This document shows positions 1 through 11,200 of a stretch of 64,000 bases of DNA, piece by piece. Location: NCBI RefSeq assembly GCF_019649055.1, contig NW_026570339.1:350501-414500 (forward strand), written 5' to 3'. Source of the DNA: Paramacrobiotus metropolitanus. Lineage: Eukaryota > Tardigrada > Eutardigrada > Parachela > Macrobiotidae. The translations under genes were made by a program, and so were the position numbers. Each line of letters begins with the position of its first letter. Position 1 is the stretch's first letter. The notes under the pieces were generated by a model. The model was not told the origin of the DNA. It saw only the letters and a list, made by a program, of their open reading frames with translations, and made no database searches.

Positions 1-869
1 TCCGACACTACTGTAAAAATTAGGAACTGAACAGGATAGCTGCCCTAGGTCTAGGTCTGGACCTGTAATGCTTCGTTTTCGTCGCTCGCTGAGTCTGTTT
101 CGGTCCCTTCGTAATAAGTATACGAGTAATCCAGTTAAATTATACAGTCAAACTAAAGTAAAACTTGTCGCCAGATCTGTTAACACCTGCAAGCTATCGT
201 GGCGCATAACAACAGATTATGTCAAAACACTGCGTCGCAACGGCCAACGGGGTGGGGTGTCTACAGATAACGTCCGCGAAAAAACCGGGTGCACGAAATA
301 ATAAACAAAAAGGAGTGCGTACAGTAAAACGAGATGCAGAAAGGGATGCCTGTAGCATCACCCTATTTACTTTTTACTTGGTGTAGCAAATTTGGCATAT
401 TAAACTTATTACTGGCATACTTTAAGTAATTTACTCATCTTAGTGTATATCTGTAAGCCGCATCAAAAACGACTGTTTTTCTAACCGACTGAAATCTGAA
501 CGTTTGTCGAGAGCCGTTAATGAGTTAATTACGGTCTTCTAAAGTGAAATATTTGTTAGTTTTATATAGAAGTACTACTGCTTCTGTGCGTGACTGTGTC
601 CGAAAGTCTGAAACTATCAAGCGAAGAAACCTTGCAGCAAAACTATAGCGGCCGGTTACTACTTAGTAGTTACTAGCCTCGCAGTGCTCCTGTATTTTTT
701 CAGTAATAAAGTGTTGTCGTTCCGAGTTTTGCGCGCAGCAAAAGCGTACAGACAATTTTCTAACGTACATGTTTTAATGTCCGTTCCCGGCAAGTTTACA
801 GAAGCGCTTCGGTACAGTTAGTCTAGGCTATTTAGTATGTTCAGTTTGCTGGTTGTCGCAGCAGTGTGA
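1..869. other. Upstream flank of the F-box gene, no gene seen
   Basis: AT-rich sequence with frequent stops in all frames. The short open frame near 68-301 has neither the codon use nor the composition of the real exons here. It presumably holds the promoter or 5' UTR of the F-box gene. The stretch just before 891 (a pyrimidine run ending in CAG) could be a splice acceptor, so a further upstream exon is possible. Confidence 0.4.
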
Positions 870-2597
870 ATGTCGGTCTTCCTTAATTCAGGTGTACCAG
901 AGGATGCAGTGACGTGGCCGGCCCGCATCCGGGATTTGACGCCTTCCCTGCTGAGCGACATCTTGTCGCATTTGGACTTGCATTCACGCATGAAAGCCAA
1001 ACGGTAGGTACGATGGATCTCTGCCCGCACTAATTGTTTTTCGAAAAACAGAAGCAATAATGTGTCCAAGGGTCGGTAGCGGTCTTGCGAAGTGGAATTG
1101 TACAGTCCAAGGCCAGTCTGTAGCAGTTGGGATGTCTATCCACAGTCGTTGCGAGGGGAACGTACTGGTACTGGCGCCCCACGGTCCCATGACTCCCACC
1201 CTTCGCGGAGGCAGAAAACGGGAAAACGGCGCGCCCGGAGGTGTTGCACTAACGCAGGCGCAGAAAAGAGCGAAAATGCGAAAATGGGCCGGGCGCAAGA
1301 GGGCACCGAAAATAAAATGTGGTGAAAACGCGTAGCGAAGTGGCTTTGTTGAGCCCGTTTACTACGTCTTTCTCCAAGGCCGGTTTTAGGCCGTTTTCCA
1401 ACTGGCGCAGCGGGCGCACGGACGCGCAGCCGTGCACCCTTCCCCTCCCTCCAAGTCCGCGGCCGCGACGGCCCTGGATGCATGCCATAACGTACAGTGG
1501 TACACTAAAGGTCATCGTCAGACAACCGCAAACTGTGTTGCATTGGTTTCTTCGATCGTAGGGTGTGTGCCCTCTGGCAGTTGCTGTTGAGCAGCTGTGG
1601 AATGACGGAACACGTCAGCATCTCTTTCGAAAGCTGCTGGCACCTCCAAGCCGACGGCGATTACTGCCTGCTCCAGACGGACAACGACAACTGCTTCCGC
1701 GCGGCCTCACTGCTCAGCCGCTCCATCAGCACAACGACCATCAGCCTCACTCTCCTGACACTTTTCCCCCCGCATGACTCTGCATTTTTGAGGCCGCTGT
1801 TGCGTGCCATGGAAATTAGGCTGCCTTTACTGGTGCTCAAGGACCACGTTATAATTAACGGTGAAGCAAGGGGATTTCAACGACACAAACGGTCGCGTTT
1901 AAAGCACGCCGAGTCAAATATTATAACGCTGTACAAGCACAATGCCAACTTTGTTTGCCTGCACAACTGGAAAGTGTCGCAGCTTTTCGGTCAGCAAATG
2001 CACGAAGTCTTTGTGGGCAATATTTACTACAAACCTCAAGCCGGCGTGACCACTTGTTCCCTGCCGGCGCATGAACGGGAGTGGATGGTGCCCCTCGCAT
2101 GCCAGTCGCAGGCACCGCAGCTGGCCGTCGACCAACTGCAGATCACCATTCCCAAGCTGCTCCTGCCCTGCAGCCGCAAGATGCGCATGACCAGTCGCTT
2201 CATGTGCGCCTTAAACGACAACTTCCCGCCGGTCACGCCGGACATGCTGGCAAAGGTCACGGCCGTTCATGCGCGCTGGCTGCGCACTCTGACCTATCCT
2301 GAGGATTGGCAGCGTATTCGCGACTACCTCTTACTGTAAGTTATACGTATCCCGGTATATACGCGTCATAATACCAATACAAGTACAGTCAGCCTTGGAG
2401 AGCATTAACGGCTAGGCTACTCTTCCACTTCCAACGCTTTGATTTCCAATTTGATTTTTTCCCTGTTCTGCAGGTACAGCGGATTTCGTTCGGACGGAAG
2501 CCCAACAGTGTGGGACGGCATCGATCTGCGGCGTATGGATGTTTCCACATGGAGCAAAATGGCCATATACGGAATTAACGAGGTGTTTCGAGTGTGA
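870..2597 (+). CDS. F-box protein, three exons, 343 aa
   Basis: Predicted exons are 870-1003, 1562-2335 and 2474-2597, joined by a GTAGGT donor with a TAG acceptor and a GTAAGT donor with a TGCAG acceptor. The three lengths total 344 codons including TGA. Residues about 23-58 resemble an F-box (LTPSLLSDILSHLDLHSRMK, then VCALWQLLL), with the first intron inside the motif. F-box proteins act as substrate adaptors of SCF ubiquitin ligases by binding Skp1. The remaining ~280 residues match no repeat class I recognise: no LRR, WD40 or Kelch pattern is visible. The last 40 codons end in INEVFRV. Continuity across the second intron is supported by phase and by the full reading to a stop. The start ATG at 870 is the first in frame, but position 891 could instead be an acceptor. 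The terminal exon lies at the left edge of a tandem duplication. The F-box call is fairly safe; the substrate is unknown. Confidence 0.72.
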
Positions 2598-3063
2598 TCT
2601 GTGAAGCCATGCCAGTGCATCGATATCGATGCTGATCTCGTGAAACATAACAGACCGACCATCCGGAATTCCTGATTATTATTGGTTGCTGCCGCTGGAC
2701 AGGGGACACAATCGATCAAGAGATTGCAGATAACGGGAGACGGCAAGCATTACAACAACTAGACGGGGCTTATCGCTGTCGACGGTCTAACTTTAATTTC
2801 CTAAGGACAAAAGCGGCTTTGCATTTCCTGGGAATTATCGTCATTCAGTTTATCTGTTAGTTTTCCTTCCTTGCATTGCTGCGCTGGATCTGGAGTTTGA
2901 CGTGTTGTAGCCAAACTCCATTAACGGAGATCTCTTACCTGATTATTGGAACATTTTGTGGGATCTGTTCAGTAAATTTTATTATCCTTTCTGTAATCGG
3001 TTGTACTAACGAGTTATGATAAACTCAGTGTACTGTACGAGTATTGTGTACTTTGGCTACAAT

Positions 3064-3069
3064 AATAAA
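3064..3069 (+). terminator. Candidate poly(A) signal of the F-box gene
   Basis: AATAAA 467 bases after the F-box stop codon. It is repeated in unit 2 of the duplication at about 4791-4796. No other canonical AATAAA was noticed nearer to the stop. Confidence 0.4.
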
Positions 3070-3134
3070 CTACTCGTACTGTACTAGTTTATGCGCTAAT
3101 ACTTCCTGGGCCAGTCATTTTGCAGATAACATGA

Positions 3135-3170
3135 ATCGACGGAAGCGTAGCGAGGGTCTTCTATGTTCAG
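3135..3170 (+). repeat. 36-nt dispersed repeat, copy A
   Basis: This segment, from ATCGACGGAAGCG to CTATGTTCAG, matches 63852-63887 at 32 of 36 positions without gaps. It occurs again in unit 2 of the tandem duplication at about 4862-4897. Its function is unknown. It may be the conserved core of an unrecognised mobile element. Confidence 0.7.
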
Positions 3171-4216
3171 CGCTAATGAAAAATGTGGTGTCTGACTGGC
3201 TGTACATGTACGTATACGTCGGTCGCTGCCACCAAATGCACATACAGTATACACGGTGACGTTTGTTACCGGAGGCACACATGTACATGCACGGTGGCCG
3301 TGTATACTCACGCAGCGAGTCCCGCTACATGACATTATACGAGTAGCTATGCACAGTGAGGAAACCACTTCATGTCACTAATACGAGTGTGGTCAAAAGG
3401 TTATCGTTTTTGGTCAAGTTGGCAGCTGCAGGGCACGGACGTTTTTGCTTTTTGCCAATCCCAATCGCGAGCGATGGTTTTCATTACCATTATCAGAGTG
3501 ACCTTTGCTGCCACACTGATGCATTGTGATACTGGTGATATAATTATACGTCAGTTGCACTTTTGATGTAGCTCGGTAATGTATCGACAACAGTAATGTC
3601 TAATGAAAGCTTTAACGCTCAACAGCTGTTACTTCCTGTACTATTTACAGTTGGGACTTGGAGCCGTTTTCGGATGCTGTAAATACAAAATTATTACACA
3701 AATTAAAATTAAATTGTGTAATGACCAAGTCTACGATATTAGAAAATGCCAATGGCGTAATCAGTTGCTGTAATGATTAAATCGGTAGGTATCTGTACAT
3801 ACAAAGTACATAAGTACACTACGTCACATTCGCATACGCATTCTGTGCTTGACGGTGGCGCATTTAATCATCCACAAACTCATGAAACGTCATAATGGCA
3901 GTTGAGTTCTTCCTACCTAGTAAAAGCTCCTTCAAAAATTTGTTTGCTTTTTATTTCATCAAACATTTGGTAGAAACAAACAAAGTGAAACTTTTAAAAC
4001 GATGATTTCGCACCGTTTCCGGTTGGTAAAGAAATGGCACCCTCCTGGTGTGGCAGCGTTATTTGACTTGACTAGGAAAATTTCTGGCAGGTTTCCATAA
4101 ATCGTTTTCCTTACTGCTGCATTAATGCACTGGCATGCACGCACGATCCTACAACATTTGTGATATTTACAATTTTACATACTGCAATTTTTTGTCTGCA
4201 TTGATAGCACGTAGAT

Positions 4217-5945
4217 TTCGGACGGAAGCCCAACAGTGTGGGACGGCATCGATCTGCGGCGTATGGATGTTTCCACATGGAGCAAAATGGCCATATACGG
4301 AATTAACGAGGTGTTTCGAGTGTGATCTGTGAACCATGCCAGTGCATCGATATCGATGCTGATCTCGTGAAACATAACAGACCGACCATCCGGAATTCCT
4401 GATTATTATTGGTTGCTGCCGCTGGACAGGGACACAATCGATCAAGAGATTGCAGATAACGGGAGACGGCAAGCATTACAACAACTAGACGGGGCTTATC
4501 GCTGTCGACGGTCTAACTTTAATTTCCTAAGGACAAAAGCGGCTTTGCATTTCCTGGGAATTATCGTCATTCAGTTTATCTGTTAGTTTTCCTTCCTTGC
4601 ATTGCTGCGCTGGATCTGGAGTTTGACGTGTTGTAGCCAAACTCCATTAACGGAGATCTCTTACCTGATTATTGGAACATTTTGTGGGATCTGTTCAGTA
4701 AATTTTTATTATCCTTTCTGTAATCGGTTGTACTAACGAGTTATGATAAACTCAGTGTACTGTACGAGTATTGTGTACTTTGGCTACAATAATAAACTAC
4801 TCGTACTGTACTAGTTTATGCGCTAATACTTCCTGGGCCAGTCATTTTGCAGATAACATGAATCGACGGAAGCGTAGCGAGGGTCTTCTATGTTCAGCGC
4901 TAATGAAAAATGTGGTGTCTGACTGGCTGTACATGTACGTATACGTCGGTCGCTGCCACCAAATGCACATACAGTATACACGGTGACGTTTGTTACCGGA
5001 GGCACACATGTACATGCACGGTGGCCGTGTATACTCACGCAGCGAGTCCCGCTACATGACATTATACGAGTAGCTATGCACAGTGAGGAAACCACTTCAT
5101 GTCACTAATACGAGTGTGGTCAAAAGGTTATCGTTTTTGGTCAAGTTGGCAGCTGCAGGGCACGGACGTTTTTGCTTTTTGCCAATCCCAATCGCGAGCG
5201 ATGGTTTTCATTACCATTATCAGAGTGACCTTTGCTGCCACACTGATGCATTGTGATACTGGTGATATAATTATACGTCAGTTGCACTTTTGATGTAGCT
5301 CGGTAATGTATCGACAACAGTAATGTCTAATGAAAGCTTTAACGCTCAACAGCTGTTACTTCCTGTACTATTTACAGTTGGGACTTGGAGCCGTTTTCGG
5401 ATGCTGTAAATACAAAATTATTACACAAATTAAAATTAAATTGTGTAATGACCAAGTCTACGATATTAGAAAATGCCAATGGCGTAATCAGTTGCTGTAA
5501 TGATTAAATCGGTAGGTATCTGTACATACAAAGTACATAAGTACACTACGTCACATTCGCATACGCATTCTGTGCTTGACGGTGGCGCATTTAATCATCC
5601 ACAAACTCATGAAACGTCATAATGGCAGTTGAGTTCTTCCTACCTAGTAAAAGCTCCTTCAAAAATTTGTTTGCTTTTTATTTCATCAAACATTTGGTAG
5701 AAACAAACAAAGTGAAACTTTTAAAACGATGATTTCGCACCGTTTCCGGTTGGTAAAGAAATGGCACCCTCCTGGTGTGGCAGCGTTATTTGACTTGACT
5801 AGGAAAATTTCTGGCAGGTTTCCATAAATCGTTTTCCTTACTGCTGCATTAATGCACTGGCATGCACGCACGATCCTACAACATTTGTGATATTTACAAT
5901 TTTACATACTGCAATTTTTTTGTCTGCATTGGATAGCACGTAGAT
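4217..5945 (+). repeat. Tandem duplication, unit 2 (1,729 bp)
   Basis: Second copy of the preceding unit, head to tail, with no spacer. It holds a copy of the F-box terminal exon that lacks the original acceptor (TTCTGCAG). The nearest AG upstream (GCACGTAG at 4214) would put the exon out of frame with exon 2. So it reads as a non-functional exon copy rather than a second gene. Confidence 0.95.
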
Positions 5946-8298
5946 GATAAAATATGTTATCCATATTTCACCGTGAAATTGCGAATATTATTGCACTTGC
6001 TGTTATTTTGGAAAGTGTTCGGTGTTCACGCAGCTGCCACCCAGTCCATATTGACAAGCGATGCGTCAGCGCACTCAGCACTGCACAGTGCGGCTCACCA
6101 TCGGCAGAGTGACTGCAGTGCACCTACACTGCCGTGTATTGATGCGCATTGCGGTGTACGGCGCGTCGGCGACACGGCGATAGCGATTTTTCATTTCTGG
6201 TAAAACCTGATTAGATTTGTTGGCGCGTATGGAGAAGAACAGTGTGGAAATGGAGTGATGTGTTTTGATATTTATCCGCTGACTAGTGTTGGCCGTATGA
6301 ATACAGACATGCCGCGTACGGCCTGGTGAAGTGTCTTCTGGGCAGGTGAGTGCAGCGTCCGCCGCCACTCAACAGCCAACGACGAGCTGATTCGCTGACG
6401 GCGCTAACGACGTGGCGACCCGCAGCAGCCACTGTGTGGTGTACGAGTGACGAACTGCAGCTTGCAGCTGGTGTTGCTGCCCTGCCACGTCGCGGCCAAC
6501 GCGTGTGTTGGCAACTTGGCGCAGATCATTGTTGAGCGTGTTGACTGCGTTGCAGGCCGTCTTATTCTTCCTTTCCGTGTTCGTTCCGACTAATCAGTGG
6601 TTCTCGGGACCCTTCTGCCCCCACTGAGCCCCCATCGCCTCACCCTGGACCTTGACGAGCCCTGTTCTCCCCCACTGGACTCCCTGGAAACAGTACTCTA
6701 GTAAGTCCCCCTTCTATCATCATTTTTCTCTTTTTTTATTGATACTTTGGGCCTCTTTGGCTTTTCAAATTGTAATTATTACTCTTGGCGATTTTCGGGT
6801 GGTTTTTCAACGTTTTTAAATATTGGCATAATGTTTGCAATTGCGGCGCAGTTTTACTTCCATGTTTTCTGGATTTTTTGAGGAAAGCAGCGCAGATATT
6901 TGCTAAAGTTAATTATTATTAATAATATTGAGCTAATATCGGGATTTTCAGCTGGCGATGTGTTCCAAATTCTGCCCAGTTTTGACTATTCTGTGATGAT
7001 TTCTGCGCATTCGTTTCCGCACTTTTTGGCGGTTCTTATCGGTTTAGTGACGTTTTGTAGTCCGGGCCGGTTAAAAGTTTTCTGTTTAATAAACTGAACT
7101 AAATAAAGCAAGAGTAATTAAGTCTGATTCGAAATGAAATGCGGATTTAAATTTAAAAATGGTTCGTGATCTAATTTTAAGAAAGAGCGGTTTTTTCAGT
7201 TTTCGATTTTCCGTAATTGACTTTTATTTGTATGCATTAATCCTGTCGTTCAGATTTCACCACCGACATAGTTTCGTAATTATTCCTTGAGAAAAGATAA
7301 GCGTTTTCCCTGTCGTTTTCCCGCTGGCAGCGCGCTTCAGTCGTAATTGTACAGTAACATTGAACAATCAGCGAGATAACTGATATCTGATAAGGATAAG
7401 CGTGTAGCAATTCAGCAAAATGCGCCGATGGATGCCGATAGATAGGCCAGCCACGCCGTTATTGGCTGTTTTGCCGCTTTCTCGCGGAACGGTAGCTCAT
7501 ATTTCCGGTGACTGTTTAAAGTTCAGTCCGGCTTTTTTAATTGTAAAAAGTTGACTTTTGTTGTCACGCTCATGGTGAGCAGCCAAGGAAAAAATAAATA
7601 AATAATTCCAGCTTTCTGGCTTTATGTGGACATCATTTCTTAAAAATCTGTGATTGCAATGTGAATTTTATTCCACTGAATCCTGATTAATTTTCGGGTT
7701 GGCTGGTTCTTGTGAAAGGCTGAATAGTCGGCGTGCAATGCGGTAAATCGGCTGCAAAAAAAGGCCGCAGAGAAAAAGTAGGGCACAGTGTTGACGATCG
7801 GCGCTTTAAGCAGCAGGCCGGCAAAGAAGCAGCGCAGCAGTGCGGCAGTGCATCTGCAGTTAGCCGAGCCGGTTTGGCGAGTGGCCTTGAGCGATAACTG
7901 CCGACTGCAGTGTACACTTGTCAAGGAAGAGTCAGCGCGAGCGACCAAGCGATCGTGAACGAGGCGATGATCGGCAGTCAGATGGGAAGGAAGGTTATTA
8001 GCCGCGCTAGCTGAACATTTACCGTAATTAAATAAACACATTGGTCTGTGCAGCATAAGTGCATGCTGAGCGCTGTATCGCATAATTTCGTCATTTTTAA
8101 TGGGGAATATTCTGTTATTGATAATGTGGCGTGTGTTTGGCAGAGTACTGGGTTGGCCGCTCTGTCGATTGGATTGAGTTTGGAACAGACTTGGAAACGT
8201 GTGCACCTGTTGCTACTTGCGAGCAGTCAGTCAGTCGATTGGATTAGACGAGAGATTACTGCGTGTTGAGCTCGATTAATTTTAATCCGTGCTGAACG
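5946..8298 (+). other. Vigilin upstream region with probable 5' UTR exons
   Basis: No protein-coding exon is convincing here. Around 5973 a frame with a signal-peptide-like start opens on GTG rather than ATG, so I do not call it. A strong donor (GGGCAG|GTGAGT, exon end 6345) is followed by an acceptor (TTGCAG at 6555) and a second donor (GTAAGT at 6701), consistent with two noncoding exons of the vigilin transcript. Possible acceptors before the vigilin ATG lie at 8143 and 8226. The rest is AT-rich. Confidence 0.4.
6556..6700 (+). other. Probable noncoding 5' UTR exon (vigilin transcript)
   Basis: A 145-nt pyrimidine- and C-rich segment bounded by a TGCAG acceptor and a GTAAGT donor on the same strand as vigilin and 1.6 kb before its start codon. 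Stops in several frames argue against coding. Assignment to vigilin is inferred from position. Confidence 0.35.
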
Positions 8299-11200
8299 AT
8301 GTACAACGGCGACAGCGCGATGCAGGCCAGCGGAAGCGGCAACGGCCAGCCGCCGCAGGCGCAGGAGAGCGGTCTCAACTACAGCGAGGCCTTCCCGGCG
8401 CTGCCCGACAAGGTGCCCGAGGGGCCCAAGAGCGTGGCGCCCTCGCCGTGGGGCGCGCGGAGCACCTCGCACAGCGCCCGCATGGCCATGACGCAGAGCA
8501 GTCAGACGTCGGAGGTGAGCGCTGATTGGGGATCTCTTTGCTTGTGTTGACGACTGACGCGGTCTGTTTATTCGCAGAGACTGACCATCCCGTACGAGGA
8601 GCGACGCTTCAAAGGAGGAGAGGAGGTGCGCTTCGGCAAGGACGGGGAGAGCGAGAAGAGCGTCTGCTACGCCATCAGTCAGGACACAGGTGAGACTGCT
8701 GTCGGGTGTTGGTGTTGTGGAAGAGGCTGACAGTGTGTGTGTTAATAGGCGCCCAGATCGTCCTGACGCAGAGCAAGGACCGCAGTCTGACGCTGCTCAT
8801 CAGCGGCAAGCGCGAGGACGTGAAGCGCGCCCGCAACGCCGCGCTGCAGCGCCTGCAGACGCAGGCCAGCGACTCGCTGGACATCCCCAAGGAGTACCAC
8901 CGCTTCATCCTGGGCGCCAAGGGCAAGACCAAGGAGGACCTCGAGGTCTCCACCGCCACCAAGATCACCGTGCCGCGCATGGACGACGCCAACAACTTCG
9001 TCAAGATCACCGGTCCCAAGGAGGTAAAACGGTTGAACTGTCTTAAATCAACTTGTTGGCACGATGCTTTGTTATAAACAGGGAATCGTCATCGCCCGCG
9101 AGAAGATCATGCAGATCTACGAGGAGCAGTCCAAGCGCGCCGCCGAGCGATTGAACATCCCGCGCATCTTCCACCCCTTCATCTGCGGCCCCAACAACGC
9201 CTACCTGGACCGGCTGCGCCAAAAGTCCGGCGTCAGCATCAACGTGCCGCCGCCCAGCGCCATGAAGGACGAGATCAGCATCAGCGGCGAGCGCGAACCC
9301 GTGGCCTTCGTCAAGAACGAACTGCTGCGGATGACCAGCGAACTGGTAAGACTGTCCGCGGTTGGCGTCATTTCTCGGGCTGGATTCTAACCGCTGCCTG
9401 TCTATATAGTCTAACACCACGAAGGAGATCACGGTGGAGGTGCCGCGCGCCCAACACCGCTACGTCCAGGGACCCCGCGGCAACCACCTGCACGAGATCC
9501 TGGAGAAGACCGGCGTCTGGGTGGAGCTGCCTTTCCAGGACACCGACAGCGACTCGGTGCATTTGCGCGGCAATCCCGCCAACTTCGGGGAGGCGCTGAA
9601 GATGGTCTTCAACAAGGTGAGCTTAAATTCGTGCTTGCTAAGGAATTGCGTTGAATGGGAGTGTCCGTGTACAGGCTAACAGCGTGGTGAAGGTGGAGCT
9701 GAAGGCGCCCAGCTGGATCCACAAGTACATGATCGGCAAGGGCGGCGAGAAGGTGCGCGAACTGGGCAACCGCTTCCCCGAGGTGCACGTCAACTTCGTC
9801 GTCGAGGAGGACAAGATCGTCATCGAGGGGCCGCCGCGCGACGTCGAGGAGGTGCGCAAGATCCTGGAGGCCGAGTCCAAGACCCTGGTCAGCACGCTGG
9901 CCGTCAGCGAGGTGAAGGTGGACGACAAGTACATGAAGCACATCATCGGCAAGAGCGGCAGCAACGGTAAGCAGCGTTTTTCTTGTTTTGCTTAACACGT
10001 TTGCTGAAGGGAGCGTTGTCGGCAGTGTCCCGCCTGAAGGACGAGCTGGGCGTGCAGATCCGCTCATCGGACGCCAACCGGCCCAACGTGCTGGTGATCG
10101 AGGGCCCCAAGAACTCGGTGGCGGAGGCGGTGAAGGCGCTGCAGGAGCGGCTGAGCAAGATGGAGAACGAGCGCTCCAAGGACATCATCATCGACCGCGC
10201 GCTGCACAAACTGATCATCGGGCAGAAGGGCGAGCGCATCCGCGAGATCCGCGACAAGTTCAAGGAGACCAACGTGGCCTTCCCCGAGTCCAAGGAGAAC
10301 AGCGACGTGGTGACGATCCGCGGGCCGAAGGAGGAGGTGGACAAGTGCTACAAGCACCTGGAGAAGCTGGTTAAAGACCTGGTAAGGGTCAGGGAAGACG
10401 GCGGCGTGGTTTGGTTGTAATGACGGTGTTGGGTTATCCAGGCGGCCAGCAACTTCCGGCTGGAGGTGCCCATCTTCAAGGACATGCACCGCACCATCAT
10501 CGGCAAGGGCGGCGCCACCATCCGCAAGATCCGCGACGAGACCGACACCAAGATCGACCTGCCGGCGGAGAACGCCGACTCGGACGTGATCACCATCACC
10601 GGCAAGAAGGAGAACGCCGAGAAGGCCAAGGAGATGATCCTCAAGATCCAGAACGAACTGGTGAGTGGGTGGCGTCTGATTGTCGAGGCGTGGGTGGTGA
10701 TGACTGTGATTGCGTGGGACAGGCCAACGCCGTGGAGGTGAAGGTGAGCATCCCCAGCAAGCTGCACCCCAACCTCATCGGCGCCAAGGGCCGCACCATC
10801 AGCGGCGTCATCCAGGAGTGCGGCAACGTGCAGATCACGCTGCCGCAGTCCGGCTCCGGCCTGGACGAGATCACGATCCGCGGCCCCAAGGCCGACGCCG
10901 AGAAGGCCAAACAGCTGCTGGAGAAGATCGCGCACGACCGCGAACTGTCCAGCTTCACGGCCGAGATCCCCGCCAAGCAGGAGTACCACAAGTACATTGT
11001 CGGCGCCAACCGCGGCAATATCAACCGCGTAAGAATTGACTGCAGTCAAAGTGTGAAGCTATTGATTTCTTGGTTGTTTAATGATTTTGGATTTATTTTG
11101 CCTGGTATTTTCGGCCTTGTTTTGCACGTTCTTCCGTCCTGATTTCTTTTCTTTCGTTCAGTTACGCGAGCGCTACAACGTGCGCATCGCCATCCCGAGT

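Larger units (their letters stand above)
2489..4216 (+). repeat. Tandem duplication, unit 1 (1,728 bp)
   Basis: Direct repeat beginning within the last F-box exon (TTCGGACGG) and ending in GCACGTAGAT, immediately followed by unit 2. The unit carries most of the F-box terminal exon, its stop codon and the putative poly(A) signal. Comparing the two units by eye, I found only five single-base insertions or deletions, mostly in homopolymers, and no substitutions. No transposase or terminal inverted repeats are evident. Confidence 0.95.

Noticed and set aside
4217-5945. Second F-box gene in unit 2 of the duplication
   Set aside because: The unit contains only part of the terminal exon, with no F-box exons, and the acceptor is lost.
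5973-6203. Signal-peptide-like frame (KLRILLHLLLFWKVFGVHA)
   Set aside because: It opens on GTG without an ATG, the downstream part looks random, and it lies in the likely vigilin upstream region.
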